DNA of 64,000 bases, taken from Cyclobacterium plantarum. Lineage in GTDB: Bacteria; Bacteroidota; Bacteroidia; Cytophagales; Cyclobacteriaceae. The translations under genes were made by a program, and so were the position numbers. Of the stretch, positions 16,695-26,137 are shown one piece after another; position 1 is the first letter of the stretch; each line of letters opens with the position of its first letter. The DNA is taken from positions 124,001 to 188,000 of the forward strand of contig NZ_JAANYN010000002.1 in NCBI RefSeq assembly GCF_011290685.1, read 5' to 3'. Under the pieces are notes generated by a model, which saw only the letters and a list, made by a program, of their open reading frames with translations, had not been told where the DNA came from and ran no database searches.

Positions 16695-17939
16695 ATGCTG
16701 CTGCAAAACCCTCCAAAACTTCAGGACTACCTTTATGATTTGCCCGAGGAACTCATTGCCAAATTCCCACTCGAAAAAAGAGATGCTTCACGGCTCCTAC
16801 ATTTTGAGCAGGGCCATATAAGCCATCATCAATTCTCTGAGTTACCTGCGCTTCTTCCCTCCAATAGCCATTTATTTTTTAACGACACCAAGGTTATACC
16901 CGCAAGGCTACTATTTAAAAAGCCTACAGGGTCTACTATAGAGGTATTCCTTTTGAACCCCCTTGCCCCATCCAACCTGATCCAACAGAGTATGGAAAGC
17001 TCAAGCCCCGTGGTTTGGAATTGCATGATCGGAAATCTGAAAAGATGGAAAGAGGGTGAAAAGCTACAGGGAGAAATAGTACTTGAAGGCATTCAATATA
17101 CCGTTCAGGCAGTATTGATAAATAAAGCAAACAAATCCGTTCAATTCAGCTGGACTCCTGCCGATTTGTCCTTTGCCAGTCTGGTTGAAGCCTGCGGGGA
17201 AGTTCCTTTACCACCTTACCTAAATAGAAAAGCAATTGATTCGGATAAATTAAGGTATCAAACGGTATATTCCAAAATGGAGGGGGCTGTGGCTGCTCCT
17301 ACAGCAGGTTTACATTTCACCGATAAAAGCATAGAAAAAATCAACAAAAAGGGAATTTCTATCAATTACCTTACCCTTCATGTGGGGGCAGGAACTTTCC
17401 GGCCCATCAAACATGAAAATGTTACCGAACACCCCATGCACTGTGAACAAATGGTTTTTTCAAAAAAAAATGTACAACAGCTGCATGAAGCCAAAGGAAA
17501 TATTGTTGCGGTAGGAACTACCTCTATGCGCTCAATGGAAAGCCTATACTGGTTTGGAGTAAAACTTTTAAACAAAGAAAAACCAGATTTTTTTGTTGAG
17601 AAATTATATCCTTACCAGCAACACCTGGATTTACCCTCAAAATCGAAAAGTTTTGAAGCTGTTTTGAATCACATGCAAACCAATCGATTGGAACAACTAG
17701 TTGGATCTACCGAAATATTTATTTTTCCTGGGTATTCATTCAAAGTATGTAATGGTTTAATCACCAATTTTCACCAACCTGGCTCTACATTAATGCTACT
17801 TATCGCTGCACTCACCAAAAGGCACTGGAGAGAAATATATCAGCTAGCCGTAGAGAAGAGATACCGTTTCTTAAGTTATGGAGACAGTAGTTTATTGTGG
17901 CACGATAAAATCAATTTTGACGAAAATCTGTCCAATTGA
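16695..17939 (+). CDS. queA: S-adenosylmethionine:tRNA ribosyltransferase-isomerase
   Basis: This enzyme transfers and isomerises the ribosyl group of SAM onto preQ1 at tRNA position 34, giving epoxyqueuosine. The 414-residue product carries the N-terminal YDLPEELIAKFP and RDASRLL blocks (about residues 13-37), FNDTKVIPARL (about 60-70), the central GAVAAPTAGLHFT and LHVGAGTFRPIK motifs, and the C-terminal TNFHQPGSTLMLL and YRFLSYGD. It is slightly longer than the E. coli protein (356), a Bacteroidota trait. The start is supported by a promoter 33 bases upstream. It converges on the LytTR gene with only nine bases between stops. Confidence 0.95.
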   Translation: MLLQNPPKLQDYLYDLPEELIAKFPLEKRDASRLLHFEQGHISHHQFSELPALLPSNSHLFFNDTKVIPARLLFKKPTGSTIEVFLLNPLAPSNLIQQSMESSSPVVWNCMIGNLKRWKEGEKLQGEIVLEGIQYTVQAVLINKANKSVQFSWTPADLSFASLVEACGEVPLPPYLNRKAIDSDKLRYQTVYSKMEGAVAAPTAGLHFTDKSIEKINKKGISINYLTLHVGAGTFRPIKHENVTEHPMHCEQMVFSKKNVQQLHEAKGNIVAVGTTSMRSMESLYWFGVKLLNKEKPDFFVEKLYPYQQHLDLPSKSKSFEAVLNHMQTNRLEQLVGSTEIFIFPGYSFKVCNGLITNFHQPGSTLMLLIAALTKRHWREIYQLAVEKRYRFLSYGDSSLLWHDKINFDENLSN

Positions 17940-17948
17940 GATTTCGTT

Positions 17949-18368
17949 TTAGTCAAAACCGTTACTTCCCAATTTGTTTACCCCATTGATAAGCGTTTGA
18001 TAATAGGTACGGCCAACAGGGACTTTTTGGTTATTTACACTTACCTCTTTAGGGGATATGGTGTTAATTTCATTGAGATTTACAATAAACGATTTATGTA
18101 TCCTGAGGAAGTTTTCAGTTGGAAGCATTTCTTCAAATTCCTTTAAAATGTTCCTCAAAGAATAACTTTTTTCTCTGGTAACCAAAGTTGTATAATTACC
18201 ATCACCCTTAAGATAAATAATATTCTCATATTTGACCTTTGTTAAACAGCCTTTATCACGGATAAAAATGGCATTTTTAATCAGCAAATCTTTCGATTCG
18301 TTTCTCTCACCAAATAAACCATTCATTGAATGATCTGCTATTTCCTGTATATTCTCTTTCATTCCCAT
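17949..18368 (-). CDS. Stand-alone LytTR-domain transcription factor
   Basis: A 139-residue DNA-binding protein. Residues about 35-132 form a LytTR domain: FIRDKGCLTKVKYENIIYL at its start, then NYTTLVT, a LRNILKEFEEMLP helix, FLRIHKSFIVNL and the closing VPVGRTYYQTL. The first 34 residues are too short for a receiver domain, so it lacks the phosphorylation module of LytR/AgrA regulators. It probably acts as a constitutive or partner-controlled regulator. A 424-base gene-free region upstream may hold its own control sites. The gene is monocistronic and convergent with queA. Confidence 0.92.
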   Translation of the reverse strand: MGMKENIQEIADHSMNGLFGERNESKDLLIKNAIFIRDKGCLTKVKYENIIYLKGDGNYTTLVTREKSYSLRNILKEFEEMLPTENFLRIHKSFIVNLNEINTISPKEVSVNNQKVPVGRTYYQTLINGVNKLGSNGFD

Positions 18369-18792
18369 AATTGTCTTTCAATCTTATAAATATTATTCTT
18401 TAAACCCGAAGAACAATCAAATGTTTGTCGTAATTCGAAAATATTTTTCCACCCTTTTATCGGGTATCTCGAATAATACCTTAATCTTCATTTGAATTTA
18501 AAAAAAAAGCATAGAACCATCTATTTCAATTGGTTATAAATATTTATAGATGTAAAAAGGCAATCTTAAAATAATTGAGCAATTGAAAAAATCACCTATC
18601 GGTAAGCTACCACCGGAAGATTGGGTGTATCATTTCAATTTTTGACCATAATAAAGGGTATAAATCATACGGGTAATATATTTTTGAATCCTTTTTTTAG
18701 CTATTCATATTTATTTTTATGTCTTTTGTTTTTTTGTCCTCTCCTTTTTATTTACATTAGAGCAATGCTTTTAAAATAAATACAAACCAATT
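18369..18792. other. 424-base AT-rich divergent region
   Basis: No gene is seen. It separates the divergent LytTR gene and small lipoprotein gene. A TATTTTTG box (18679-18686, plus strand) lies 107 bases before the lipoprotein start, without a -33 element at normal spacing. GGTAAGCTACCACC and neighbouring bases form only short imperfect hairpins. Confidence 0.5.
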
Positions 18793-19146
18793 ATGTTGAA
18801 TTTTATTAAAAAACAATCGTTAATTGTTCTTTTTATCATGTCCGGGCTCTTTTTATTTAGCTGCTCTTCAGAGGATGATTCACCTACTGCCTGCTCTGTT
18901 CAATGGGGGACTGAATTAAGTGATGAAATCGACGCCCTTCAACAAGCAGCGATCGCTCATGGTCAAACGCAAACTGAAGCCAGTTGTGAAAATTTAAGGA
19001 CTGCTGCCCGGGCCTATCTGGATGAGTTAAGGCCTTATGGGAATTGTCAGGCGTTGACCGGACAATCAAGAACAGAATGGCAAAATGCTGTTGCAGATGC
19101 AGAGCAGCAAATTGATGACTTGGATTGCGAGCAGGATTTTAATTAA
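18793..19146 (+). CDS. Small cysteine-containing lipoprotein
   Basis: A 117-residue protein with a lipoprotein signal peptide (hydrophobic 9-22, lipobox LFSC, lipidated Cys24). The mature part is acidic and mostly helical, with four further cysteines (34, 65, 85, 112) that could form two disulfides outside the cytoplasm. I recognise no family and no catalytic motif. It lies divergent from the LytTR gene and converges with the flavoprotein-like gene, with 13 bases between stops. Function unknown. Confidence 0.8.
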   Translation: MLNFIKKQSLIVLFIMSGLFLFSCSSEDDSPTACSVQWGTELSDEIDALQQAAIAHGQTQTEASCENLRTAARAYLDELRPYGNCQALTGQSRTEWQNAVADAEQQIDDLDCEQDFN

Positions 19147-19159
19147 ACAGGTAATTCTT

Positions 19160-20494
19160 TTAAAATAACTTCTCCAAAATTCTCTCCATGAAGGAGGAGT
19201 TATTTTCTTTTTTCTTTTCTTTAAACTCTACCGTGAAAGCTTTAAAAATAAGGGCGAATATTTCGGAAGAGCTTTGATCAGGGTATATTCCCCTATCTAA
19301 TTTATCCATCAACTCCTCTGCCTTCCACTGCTTGTCAATGGCATTAATCATGAATTGATCTTTAAAACCAATACCCAATGTGACTATGGATATTACCGTA
19401 AAATTTCTGGCATCGAAAAGCAACCTGAAAGAAATTTGGCCATTTGGATGTTCCCAATAAAAATTTTGCGAGCTCTTTCCCCAATTAGTGGAAAAATCTC
19501 CGTAAATTGACCAGGTCAACCCCATCAACTCATAATGAATAAAATTTGTTTGTCTTTTTCGGACATCTAATTTATCTTTAAAAAAGCTGATGGCTCCTAA
19601 ATCCGGGTAAAACGAGCGTTTACTCAAATCCCCACCCACTTTTTTTTCAATTGACAAATTATGTCCCATCACATAAACATCCTTTACCGATGTAACCCTA
19701 CAGGATTGATCTACAAAGAAAGTTTTTCCGGAATAAAAATCTGTATCCCTCAAATAAGAAAACTCCGGGAAATGTCCGGAAGCATGTAGCGCCATTGTAC
19801 AAACATATTCCTTCCCGTCAGTCAACCGAAATCCTGAAATATTGCCCGATTGGTCAAGCAAATATTTCTCTATTTGCTGACCAAACAGGACCGTTATGCC
19901 ATTATTTTTTAATTGTTTGGCTAAAAGACAGGCCTCTTCACCAGGAAGAAATCCTTCGGCCAAATAATTACTTTTGCAAACCAAATATGTCTTTATTCCA
20001 AAAAATGATAATCTTTCTGCCATGGCAATAGCAGGAAAATCATTTCCTTCAATGACCGCAACATTATTAACATCTTTGATCCAGGAACTAAATTCACAAC
20101 TGGAATGATAATTTTTAATGTGTTTAAGCTTATGGTTAAGCAAGGCTTTAGGCCGATTTTCGTTGACCAAAATCAATGAATCGTACTGAAACACTCCTTT
20201 TTGGCAAAAAATTTTTTTCGCATTAAAATCAATACTTTCCACCTTTGAAAAAACAAAAAAAACACCCTTCTGATCCGCAGATTCACCAGGATCAATTTGG
20301 TTAATCTTAAGCTTTAGTTTCGTCAAACTACACAAGCATTGCAGAAAAAAAAGATCTGTCCAATCCTGTCCTATGATGGTTATCCTCCCTACTAATGGCT
20401 GTTTTTCCAGATATAAAAGATAGTCTGCAACGCTGCTTCCTGTTCCTATCAGAACTGTATGAGTTGGATTAATTTGGTGTGAACAATTTTCCAT
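19160..20494 (-). CDS. Pyridine nucleotide-disulfide oxidoreductase-like protein with eroded cofactor motifs
   Basis: A 444-residue protein whose overall order matches NAD(P)H:acceptor flavoproteins such as nitrite or rubredoxin reductase: an N-terminal Rossmann start (TVLIGTGSSVADYL, 13-26), a second Rossmann core after NNVAVI (143-148), the CTMALHASG segment (232-240) and the DVYVMGHNL segment (272-280) where relatives have a DVYAAGD-like FAD contact. All three sites are degraded: the first lacks the last Gly of GxGxxG, the second has EGNDFPAIA where GGGxxGxE is expected, and the FAD aspartate is replaced by His. The redox-active CxxxxC pair is also not seen at the usual place. It may have lost flavin or NAD binding. 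About 130 C-terminal residues are unassigned. The frame is long and open, so it is not an obvious pseudogene. Confidence 0.72.
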   Translation of the reverse strand: MENCSHQINPTHTVLIGTGSSVADYLLYLEKQPLVGRITIIGQDWTDLFFLQCLCSLTKLKLKINQIDPGESADQKGVFFVFSKVESIDFNAKKIFCQKGVFQYDSLILVNENRPKALLNHKLKHIKNYHSSCEFSSWIKDVNNVAVIEGNDFPAIAMAERLSFFGIKTYLVCKSNYLAEGFLPGEEACLLAKQLKNNGITVLFGQQIEKYLLDQSGNISGFRLTDGKEYVCTMALHASGHFPEFSYLRDTDFYSGKTFFVDQSCRVTSVKDVYVMGHNLSIEKKVGGDLSKRSFYPDLGAISFFKDKLDVRKRQTNFIHYELMGLTWSIYGDFSTNWGKSSQNFYWEHPNGQISFRLLFDARNFTVISIVTLGIGFKDQFMINAIDKQWKAEELMDKLDRGIYPDQSSSEIFALIFKAFTVEFKEKKKENNSSFMERILEKLF

Positions 20495-20569
20495 TTAACT
20501 TGATCCTGACTGATACTACTTTAAAAAAAGTAACTACTTACTTCAGTACTGATTTTTCAAGAATCAGGC

Positions 20570-20577
20570 CAAAATTA
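20570..20577 (-). promoter_or_regulatory. Candidate -7 promoter box for the flavoprotein-like gene
   Basis: The minus strand reads TAATTTTG, matching TAnnTTTG, 76 bases upstream of the ATG at 20494. No -33 TTG at normal spacing was found. Confidence 0.35.
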
Positions 20578-20605
20578 GAATGTCAACAGAAAAAATGAAT
20601 TTTCG

Positions 20606-21361
20606 CTAGGCTTCCTCCCCTAGTATTTTTGAAGGCCTCACTGGATCTTTTCTCCTTAACCCAAACCCCTCAATAGCAAATTTTTTTAGGTGATTTTCCA
20701 TATCTTCAATACTATCAGTCAGCAAAAACAGATCAAGATCAACGTTGCTTATGGTACCAAATTCAGCCATGGCCTTTAAGTGCTGATATAGATGGGCATG
20801 GAAATCCTTACCCATTAACACTACCGGGAATCTTTTCATTACCTGAGTTTGAATAAGAGTCAATGCCTCGAAAAATTCATCCAATGTACCAACCCCCCCT
20901 GGAAGTACAATAAATGCATAACTGTATTTGGAAAGAAGTACCTTTCTAACAAAGAAATACTTAAAATTCATGAATTTATCTAAATATACATTAGGGTATT
21001 GTTCAAATGGCAAAATAATATTGCACCCAACAGATTTCCCGCCAGCCATCTTAGCACCCTTATTGGCTGCTTCCATAATTCCTGGTCCCCCACCGGTCAT
21101 GACAGTAAATCCCATATGACTCACAACTCTCCCTACATTCAACCCTAATTCATAATATTTATCACCTGGCTCGAAACGGGCTGACCCGAAAACCGTTACA
21201 CATGGCCCAACAAAATGAAGCATTCTGAATCCACGGATAAATTCCAAAAGTACCTTTACAATAAATTTAAAATCCAGATACCTGCTTTGAGGACCAGCCA
21301 TAAAAGCCTCTTCCTCAGGATTGATTAATGGATTGCTTGTTTTTTCGGGCTCTTTCATCAT
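20606..21361 (-). CDS. LOG-family protein (TIGR00730-type nucleotide phosphoribohydrolase)
   Basis: A 251-residue cytoplasmic Rossmann-like protein. The two LOG signatures are clear: GGGPGIMEAANKGA and PGGVGTLDEFFEALT, which in relatives release cytokinin bases or ribose 5-phosphate from nucleoside monophosphates. Members are often mislabelled lysine decarboxylase; no PLP site is present. The longest frame adds 29 hydrophobic residues resembling a signal, but the family is cytoplasmic and a double ATG (21361 and 21358) starts a normal N-terminus, so I use 21361. No neighbour indicates a pathway. Confidence 0.88.
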   Translation of the reverse strand: MMKEPEKTSNPLINPEEEAFMAGPQSRYLDFKFIVKVLLEFIRGFRMLHFVGPCVTVFGSARFEPGDKYYELGLNVGRVVSHMGFTVMTGGGPGIMEAANKGAKMAGGKSVGCNIILPFEQYPNVYLDKFMNFKYFFVRKVLLSKYSYAFIVLPGGVGTLDEFFEALTLIQTQVMKRFPVVLMGKDFHAHLYQHLKAMAEFGTISNVDLDLFLLTDSIEDMENHLKKFAIEGFGLRRKDPVRPSKILGEEA

Positions 21362-21528
21362 GATTAAGGATCGATCCTTGTGTAAAGTAAACGTTGTATT
21401 GCCACCATAGGCGACCAAATAAACAAAAAAAATTAGAAATTTAATCAAGCAACTATTAAATGAGGAGAAAATTAGATTATATTTAAATTCTGCTTAATGA
21501 TTGGCCTAATCCTGTTCTAACCTATTCC

Positions 21529-22218
21529 ATGATACAACGAATACTTTTTATTTTTTTCCTCATGATGCAGGTTCAAATACTGTTCGCTCAAACAAACTTT
21601 ATCAACCGGTATGAACAAATCATTCAATCCTATCCTGAAATTCATACCGGTACACAATACATAGAACAAAGAAGATCTCTCGATGGTCATCCTTACTTCG
21701 CTACATCAAAAATGGAAAATGGGACCTTGACTATCAGCGGCTTCGTTTTTGAAAACATTCCCGTTCAGTATGAAATATGGGATGATCTGATCCTATCCTT
21801 TTCCAGTGCTTTCAAGCAAAAAATGATCATGAATCACGCAAAAATTGATGGTATTGTATTAAGTGACGGTACCATTTTTACAAAGAAGTCCCAACCAGAT
21901 GGTTTTATTTTTCATAAAAATGGTTTTTACCGGGAAATTATCAAAGGCCAAACCGGACTATATTGTAAACACCGCAAACAAAGGAAACAAGAAACTTCAA
22001 CAGCGGAACTTATCAGAAGCTATGAAGAAGTGGAAAAGTATTTTTTTGAAATCAAAGGGCAACTGGTGGCCGTTCCTGCAAAAAGGAAGATTTTTCCACT
22101 GCTGGAATTAAATAAGAAATCAGCCAGGCGAGAGCTAAGAAAAAATGGACTGCGTTATCGGAAAAACAGGGAAGCCTATTTAAAAACCCTGGTCTACCTG
22201 TCGAATGAGGGGGAATGA
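21529..22218 (+). CDS. Small exported protein preceding a TonB receptor
   Basis: A 229-residue protein with a Sec signal peptide (hydrophobic 4-18, then LFAQ). The mature part has alternating short strands and a strongly basic C-terminal third (many Lys/Arg in 145-215). The C-terminal KYFFEIKGQLVAVPAKRK and RELRKNGLRYRKN segments are reminiscent of helper proteins encoded beside Bacteroidota TonB receptors, but I cannot name a family. It is the first gene of a four-gene unit; its stop overlaps the receptor start by four bases (22215-22218). It probably works in the periplasm with that receptor; this is inference from context. Confidence 0.78.
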   Translation: MIQRILFIFFLMMQVQILFAQTNFINRYEQIIQSYPEIHTGTQYIEQRRSLDGHPYFATSKMENGTLTISGFVFENIPVQYEIWDDLILSFSSAFKQKMIMNHAKIDGIVLSDGTIFTKKSQPDGFIFHKNGFYREIIKGQTGLYCKHRKQRKQETSTAELIRSYEEVEKYFFEIKGQLVAVPAKRKIFPLLELNKKSARRELRKNGLRYRKNREAYLKTLVYLSNEGE

Positions 22219-24980
22219 AAATGAAAAAAAGCGTATTTTCCGGTATTTTGCTTTTTATAGCTACTACTTCTCTTCTTTTCTCTCAGACTCCGGAAAGAGA
22301 TCGGATCAGCGGCATCTTTTCAGGTCTGGATTTTGGCCGTTTTGCCCAAATGGTAGAGGATAAATCATCTTTCAGGTTCTTTTATAAATCCGATGATGTC
22401 AAAGAAATAACCGTCAATATTAACGCCTATGACAGTCCAATTGAAGACCTGCTAAGAGAAATATTACAGCCTGCAGGTGTGTTTTTTACCATAGATCAAC
22501 AAAATAGAATCTTTCTCAGTAAGGATAAAGCATTGGAAGTGAATCTTCCGGCTGGTTTTTTCCGAATCCAACCGGAGACGGATGAAGACGGGAAGCGCAT
22601 CAACCCTTCAGCGGAGAGAGTAAACCGGGATTTTGCCAAAAACCGGTTATGGGAAGTGGGAGATGGCAGTTCTAATCCAGCAAGCGAAAATGGTACCATT
22701 AGCGGAAAAGTAACAAGTTTTGAGTCGGGTGAACCTATAATCGGAGCATTGGTCTACACATCGGATCAGGATGCCAGGTCCATTTCTGACGAATCTGGTA
22801 ACTATGTCATTACCTTGCCCAAAGGCCGGCATACACTTATCTTCCAAAACTTCGGGGCTTACCAGGAGCAGCGCCAAATCAATTTGTCAGGTGATGGACG
22901 ACTCGATGTTGCCATGGATGACAATATCATCTCTCTTTCCGAAGTAACCGTCACTTCAGAAAAGTCTGCGAATATCGAAAGACCTGAAATGGGCCTGGCC
23001 AACATTACTGTCCAATCACTAAAAAAACTGCCGGCGGTCCTGGGTGAGGTAGATGTTTTAAGGGCCGTGCTGACCTTACCTGGCGTAAAAACGGTAGGGG
23101 AAGCCAGTGCAGGATTTAATGTACGTGGTGGCGCTGCGGATCAAAACCTGATCTTGTATAATGAGGCTACCATCTACAATCCCACCCACCTTTTTGGGAT
23201 GTTTTCCGCCTTCAATCCAGATATGATTGAAAGTGTAGACCTATACAAAGCAGGTATTCCCGTGCAATTTGGAGGAAGGCTTTCTTCCGTCCTGGATGTG
23301 AAAAGCAAGTTTGGCAATAAGGAAAAAATTCAGGGCGGAGGAGGAATCGGGTTGATGACCAGCCGGTTGTATCTGGAGGGACCGCTGTCAGAAAACACCA
23401 CCTTTGCCATTGGCGGCAGGGGAACCTATTCCAATTGGCTGTTTGGTTTCCTGGATGAGGATTCGGAATTCAGGGACAGCAGGGCATCTTTTCATGATTT
23501 AAACCTGAATTTCAAACATTCTCCGGACCCAAACAATGAGTTGAGGCTTTCGGCTTACTGGAGTCAGGATGCATTTCGTTTTGACAGGGATACTTCCTTC
23601 CGTTACCAAAATCTAAATATCAATGTGGGTTGGACACATTATTTCAATGACAAATTGGAAGGTCAATTCCATCTTGGTCATGATCAATATGGTTTTGGCG
23701 TAGTAAGTGAACAGGATACACTCAATGCTTTTCGTTTCGGTTTTACAATGGACCAAAGCAGCTGGAAAAACCATTTTACCTATGAGATCAGCGATAAACA
23801 CCGGCTTAGCTTTGGCATGAATCATCTATTTTACAACCTCAATCCGGGCAAACAGACTCCCCAGGGTCCGGAATCTATTGTCTTAAATGAAAGGGTAAAC
23901 AGGGAAAAGGCGCTTGAATCAGCATTTTACATAGGTGATGAATTTGAAGCGAATCCTAAATTGCTGATTAATTATGGAATGAGGTATGTTATTTACAATT
24001 ACCTGGGCCCAAACAGCGTCAATCAATACCCCTTCAATTCCCTCAGGACCGAGGAGACCAAAATCGGAGAGCGTGCCTACGAGGCTGGGGAAATCATCAA
24101 TACCTACCAGGGACCCGAAGTAAGGATTTCTGCCATGTATGCCATAGACAATTTCACCTCCGTCAAAGCAGGTTTCAATACCATGAGGCAGCACTTGCAC
24201 ATGTTGACCAATACAGCGGCCATCGCTCCCACCGACACCTGGAAACTGAGCGATCCCTACCTTATGCCCCAGACAGGAAGGCAGTTTGCCATAGGCTATT
24301 TTAAAAATTTCAAAAACAATATCATCGAGACTTCCGCAGAAGTCTATTACCGAAATATGCAAAACCTGGTCGATTTCAGAAGTGGGGCTACACTGATCCT
24401 GAACAATGACCTGGAGCAGGATGTACTCAATACCCGAGGCCGGGCCTACGGCATTGAACTGATGGCCAAGAAAACCCAGGGCAAGTTAAATGGATGGATC
24501 AGTTATACCTATTCCAGATCCTTGCTGGAAACCAATCCCAACGAAAGAGGAGAAAAAGTCAACTCGGGAAAATTATACCCAAGTAATTTTGATCAACCCC
24601 ATGATATCATGCTGGTAGGAAATTTTGAATTTACCAAAAGGATCAATACGTCTGTCAATGCCAATTACAGTACAGGAAGACCTATTACCTATCCCGTGGC
24701 CAAGTTCAATTACAATGGCTCAGAACGGGTATTTTATTCCGATAGAAATGCCTACCGCATCCCTGATTATTTCAGAGTGGACCTTTCCTTTAACATTGAA
24801 GGAAACCATAAGATCCGTAAGCTGGCACATGCCTCCTGGTCCCTGGGTATATACAATCTTCTTGGCAGGGCCAACCCGTATTCGGTTTATTTCTCTCCGG
24901 TAAATGGGACGATTCAAGGGTACCAGTTATCCATTTTTGCCAGACCCATTCCTTTTATCACCTATAATTTCAAGTTTTAA
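22215..24980 (+). CDS. TonB-dependent receptor with STN and carboxypeptidase-like N-terminal domains
   Basis: A 921-residue outer-membrane receptor. After a signal peptide (to about residue 23) comes an STN-type (secretin/TonB short N-terminal) segment (about 35-110, ending in FFTIDQQNRIFLSK). It is followed by a carboxypeptidase-D-regulatory-like beta-sandwich (about 160-232, SGKVTSFESGEPIIGALV), a plug domain (about 255-370, LPGVKTVGEASAGFNVRGG) and a 22-strand-type barrel to the C-terminus. The STN domain suggests signalling to an anti-sigma factor, though no sigma/anti-sigma pair is adjacent. It is the second gene of the four-gene unit, overlapping the first by four bases and the DUF4249 gene by one. 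Confidence 0.93.
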   Translation: MKMKKSVFSGILLFIATTSLLFSQTPERDRISGIFSGLDFGRFAQMVEDKSSFRFFYKSDDVKEITVNINAYDSPIEDLLREILQPAGVFFTIDQQNRIFLSKDKALEVNLPAGFFRIQPETDEDGKRINPSAERVNRDFAKNRLWEVGDGSSNPASENGTISGKVTSFESGEPIIGALVYTSDQDARSISDESGNYVITLPKGRHTLIFQNFGAYQEQRQINLSGDGRLDVAMDDNIISLSEVTVTSEKSANIERPEMGLANITVQSLKKLPAVLGEVDVLRAVLTLPGVKTVGEASAGFNVRGGAADQNLILYNEATIYNPTHLFGMFSAFNPDMIESVDLYKAGIPVQFGGRLSSVLDVKSKFGNKEKIQGGGGIGLMTSRLYLEGPLSENTTFAIGGRGTYSNWLFGFLDEDSEFRDSRASFHDLNLNFKHSPDPNNELRLSAYWSQDAFRFDRDTSFRYQNLNINVGWTHYFNDKLEGQFHLGHDQYGFGVVSEQDTLNAFRFGFTMDQSSWKNHFTYEISDKHRLSFGMNHLFYNLNPGKQTPQGPESIVLNERVNREKALESAFYIGDEFEANPKLLINYGMRYVIYNYLGPNSVNQYPFNSLRTEETKIGERAYEAGEIINTYQGPEVRISAMYAIDNFTSVKAGFNTMRQHLHMLTNTAAIAPTDTWKLSDPYLMPQTGRQFAIGYFKNFKNNIIETSAEVYYRNMQNLVDFRSGATLILNNDLEQDVLNTRGRAYGIELMAKKTQGKLNGWISYTYSRSLLETNPNERGEKVNSGKLYPSNFDQPHDIMLVGNFEFTKRINTSVNANYSTGRPITYPVAKFNYNGSERVFYSDRNAYRIPDYFRVDLSFNIEGNHKIRKLAHASWSLGIYNLLGRANPYSVYFSPVNGTIQGYQLSIFARPIPFITYNFKF

Positions 24981-26137
24981 TGGATGTCCTGCTGAGTAAA
25001 ACTTCATGGTATATTATTGCGATCCTATTGTTGTGCAATGTAGCCTGCCGGGAGCCTTTTTTCCCGGAGATCAGTGATCTCGATCAAAATATATTGGTCG
25101 TTGAAGGATATATAGAAGTAGGTGGAGGCACTACACAAATTAGCCTCAGCAACAGCTTATCTTTATATGGTGCTGATTCGGATGCTCCCAGCCCTCGCGG
25201 GGAAATCATGATTCAGGGAGAAAGGGAAGGTGAGTGGTTGCTCCAGTCTATGGGAAACGGATACTATCAGCTCACCGAAAACCTGCCGGAAAACCAAAAC
25301 TATACCTTAAGCATAGAACTGGATAATGGGAATAGTTATACCACAGACCCGATCAAGCCCATGTTCAGTCCGGAATTTGACATTAGTTTTACCCATCAGG
25401 AAGGAGATGTTCAGCTGTATGCCAATACCGGTGGAGATGATCAGAACGAGTTTTTCCTATGGGTCTATGAGGAAACCTGGATGTACCGTACCCCTTACAT
25501 CTCCTATTATACCTACGATGAGATAAGTGGCAATATGGAGTTTCTTGACCAGGAAGATTTGACCTACCAATGTTGGAGTTTTGATCGATCCAGAAGGATA
25601 ATTCTGGAATCTTCAGCCAGGTATGAAAACAACCAGATTTTTCAAAAAGAACTGTTAACCATAGACAGTCTCTCCGAAAAACTGGGAATCCGATACCGGA
25701 TCAGTGCCAGGCAATATGTGCTGGATAGGGAGGCCTATGTATTTTGGGAAGGCCTTCGCAGAAATTCAGATGATATTGGAAGCATTTTCAGTCCTTTGCC
25801 TTCTGCTGTAAACAGCAATATCTACCATACCGAAGATCCTGATAGCCCGGTAATAGGATATATATCAGCGGGTATTTCCAGGGAGAAAGAAATGTATATC
25901 AGCCGGGAAGATATAGGACCCTGGAGGACCGAAATCAGAGATTATCAAGGCTGTGAAATCGACACGGTAGCCGTAGCGGATTATGATGAGAAGTTTGGGC
26001 AAAGCAATTATGTGCCGCTTTATGAAGATTGTGAGACTTTTCCCTGTTCGGGTTACTTTGCTTCCACAGCAGAATGCACCGATTGCAGGATAAGGGGAGG
26101 TACCACCAACAAACCTGATTATTGGAAAGATGAATAA
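24980..26137 (+). CDS. DUF4249 outer-membrane-associated lipoprotein
   Basis: A 385-residue lipoprotein (lipobox CNVAC, lipidated Cys23). The start of the mature part, ILVVEGYIEVGGGTTQISLSNS region (about residues 37-58), is the hallmark of DUF4249 proteins, which are found next to TonB receptors in Bacteroidota and may act as surface partners much as SusD does for SusC. The last 40 residues contain five cysteines (in CETFPC, AECTDC and nearby), a cysteine-rich end likely held by disulfides. The start codon overlaps the receptor stop by one base, and the next gene overlaps this one by eight bases. The ligand is unknown. Confidence 0.87.
   Translation: MDVLLSKTSWYIIAILLLCNVACREPFFPEISDLDQNILVVEGYIEVGGGTTQISLSNSLSLYGADSDAPSPRGEIMIQGEREGEWLLQSMGNGYYQLTENLPENQNYTLSIELDNGNSYTTDPIKPMFSPEFDISFTHQEGDVQLYANTGGDDQNEFFLWVYEETWMYRTPYISYYTYDEISGNMEFLDQEDLTYQCWSFDRSRRIILESSARYENNQIFQKELLTIDSLSEKLGIRYRISARQYVLDREAYVFWEGLRRNSDDIGSIFSPLPSAVNSNIYHTEDPDSPVIGYISAGISREKEMYISREDIGPWRTEIRDYQGCEIDTVAVADYDEKFGQSNYVPLYEDCETFPCSGYFASTAECTDCRIRGGTTNKPDYWKDE

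Noticed and set aside
20606-21448. Lysine decarboxylase label and the longer start of the LOG-family protein
   Set aside because: The PGGxGT and GGGPG motifs are those of LOG phosphoribohydrolases. The extra N-terminal 29 residues are hydrophobic and unlike the cytoplasmic family.
23919-24362. 147-codon minus-strand frame inside the TonB receptor
   Set aside because: Shadow of the receptor barrel; composition follows the opposite strand's codons.
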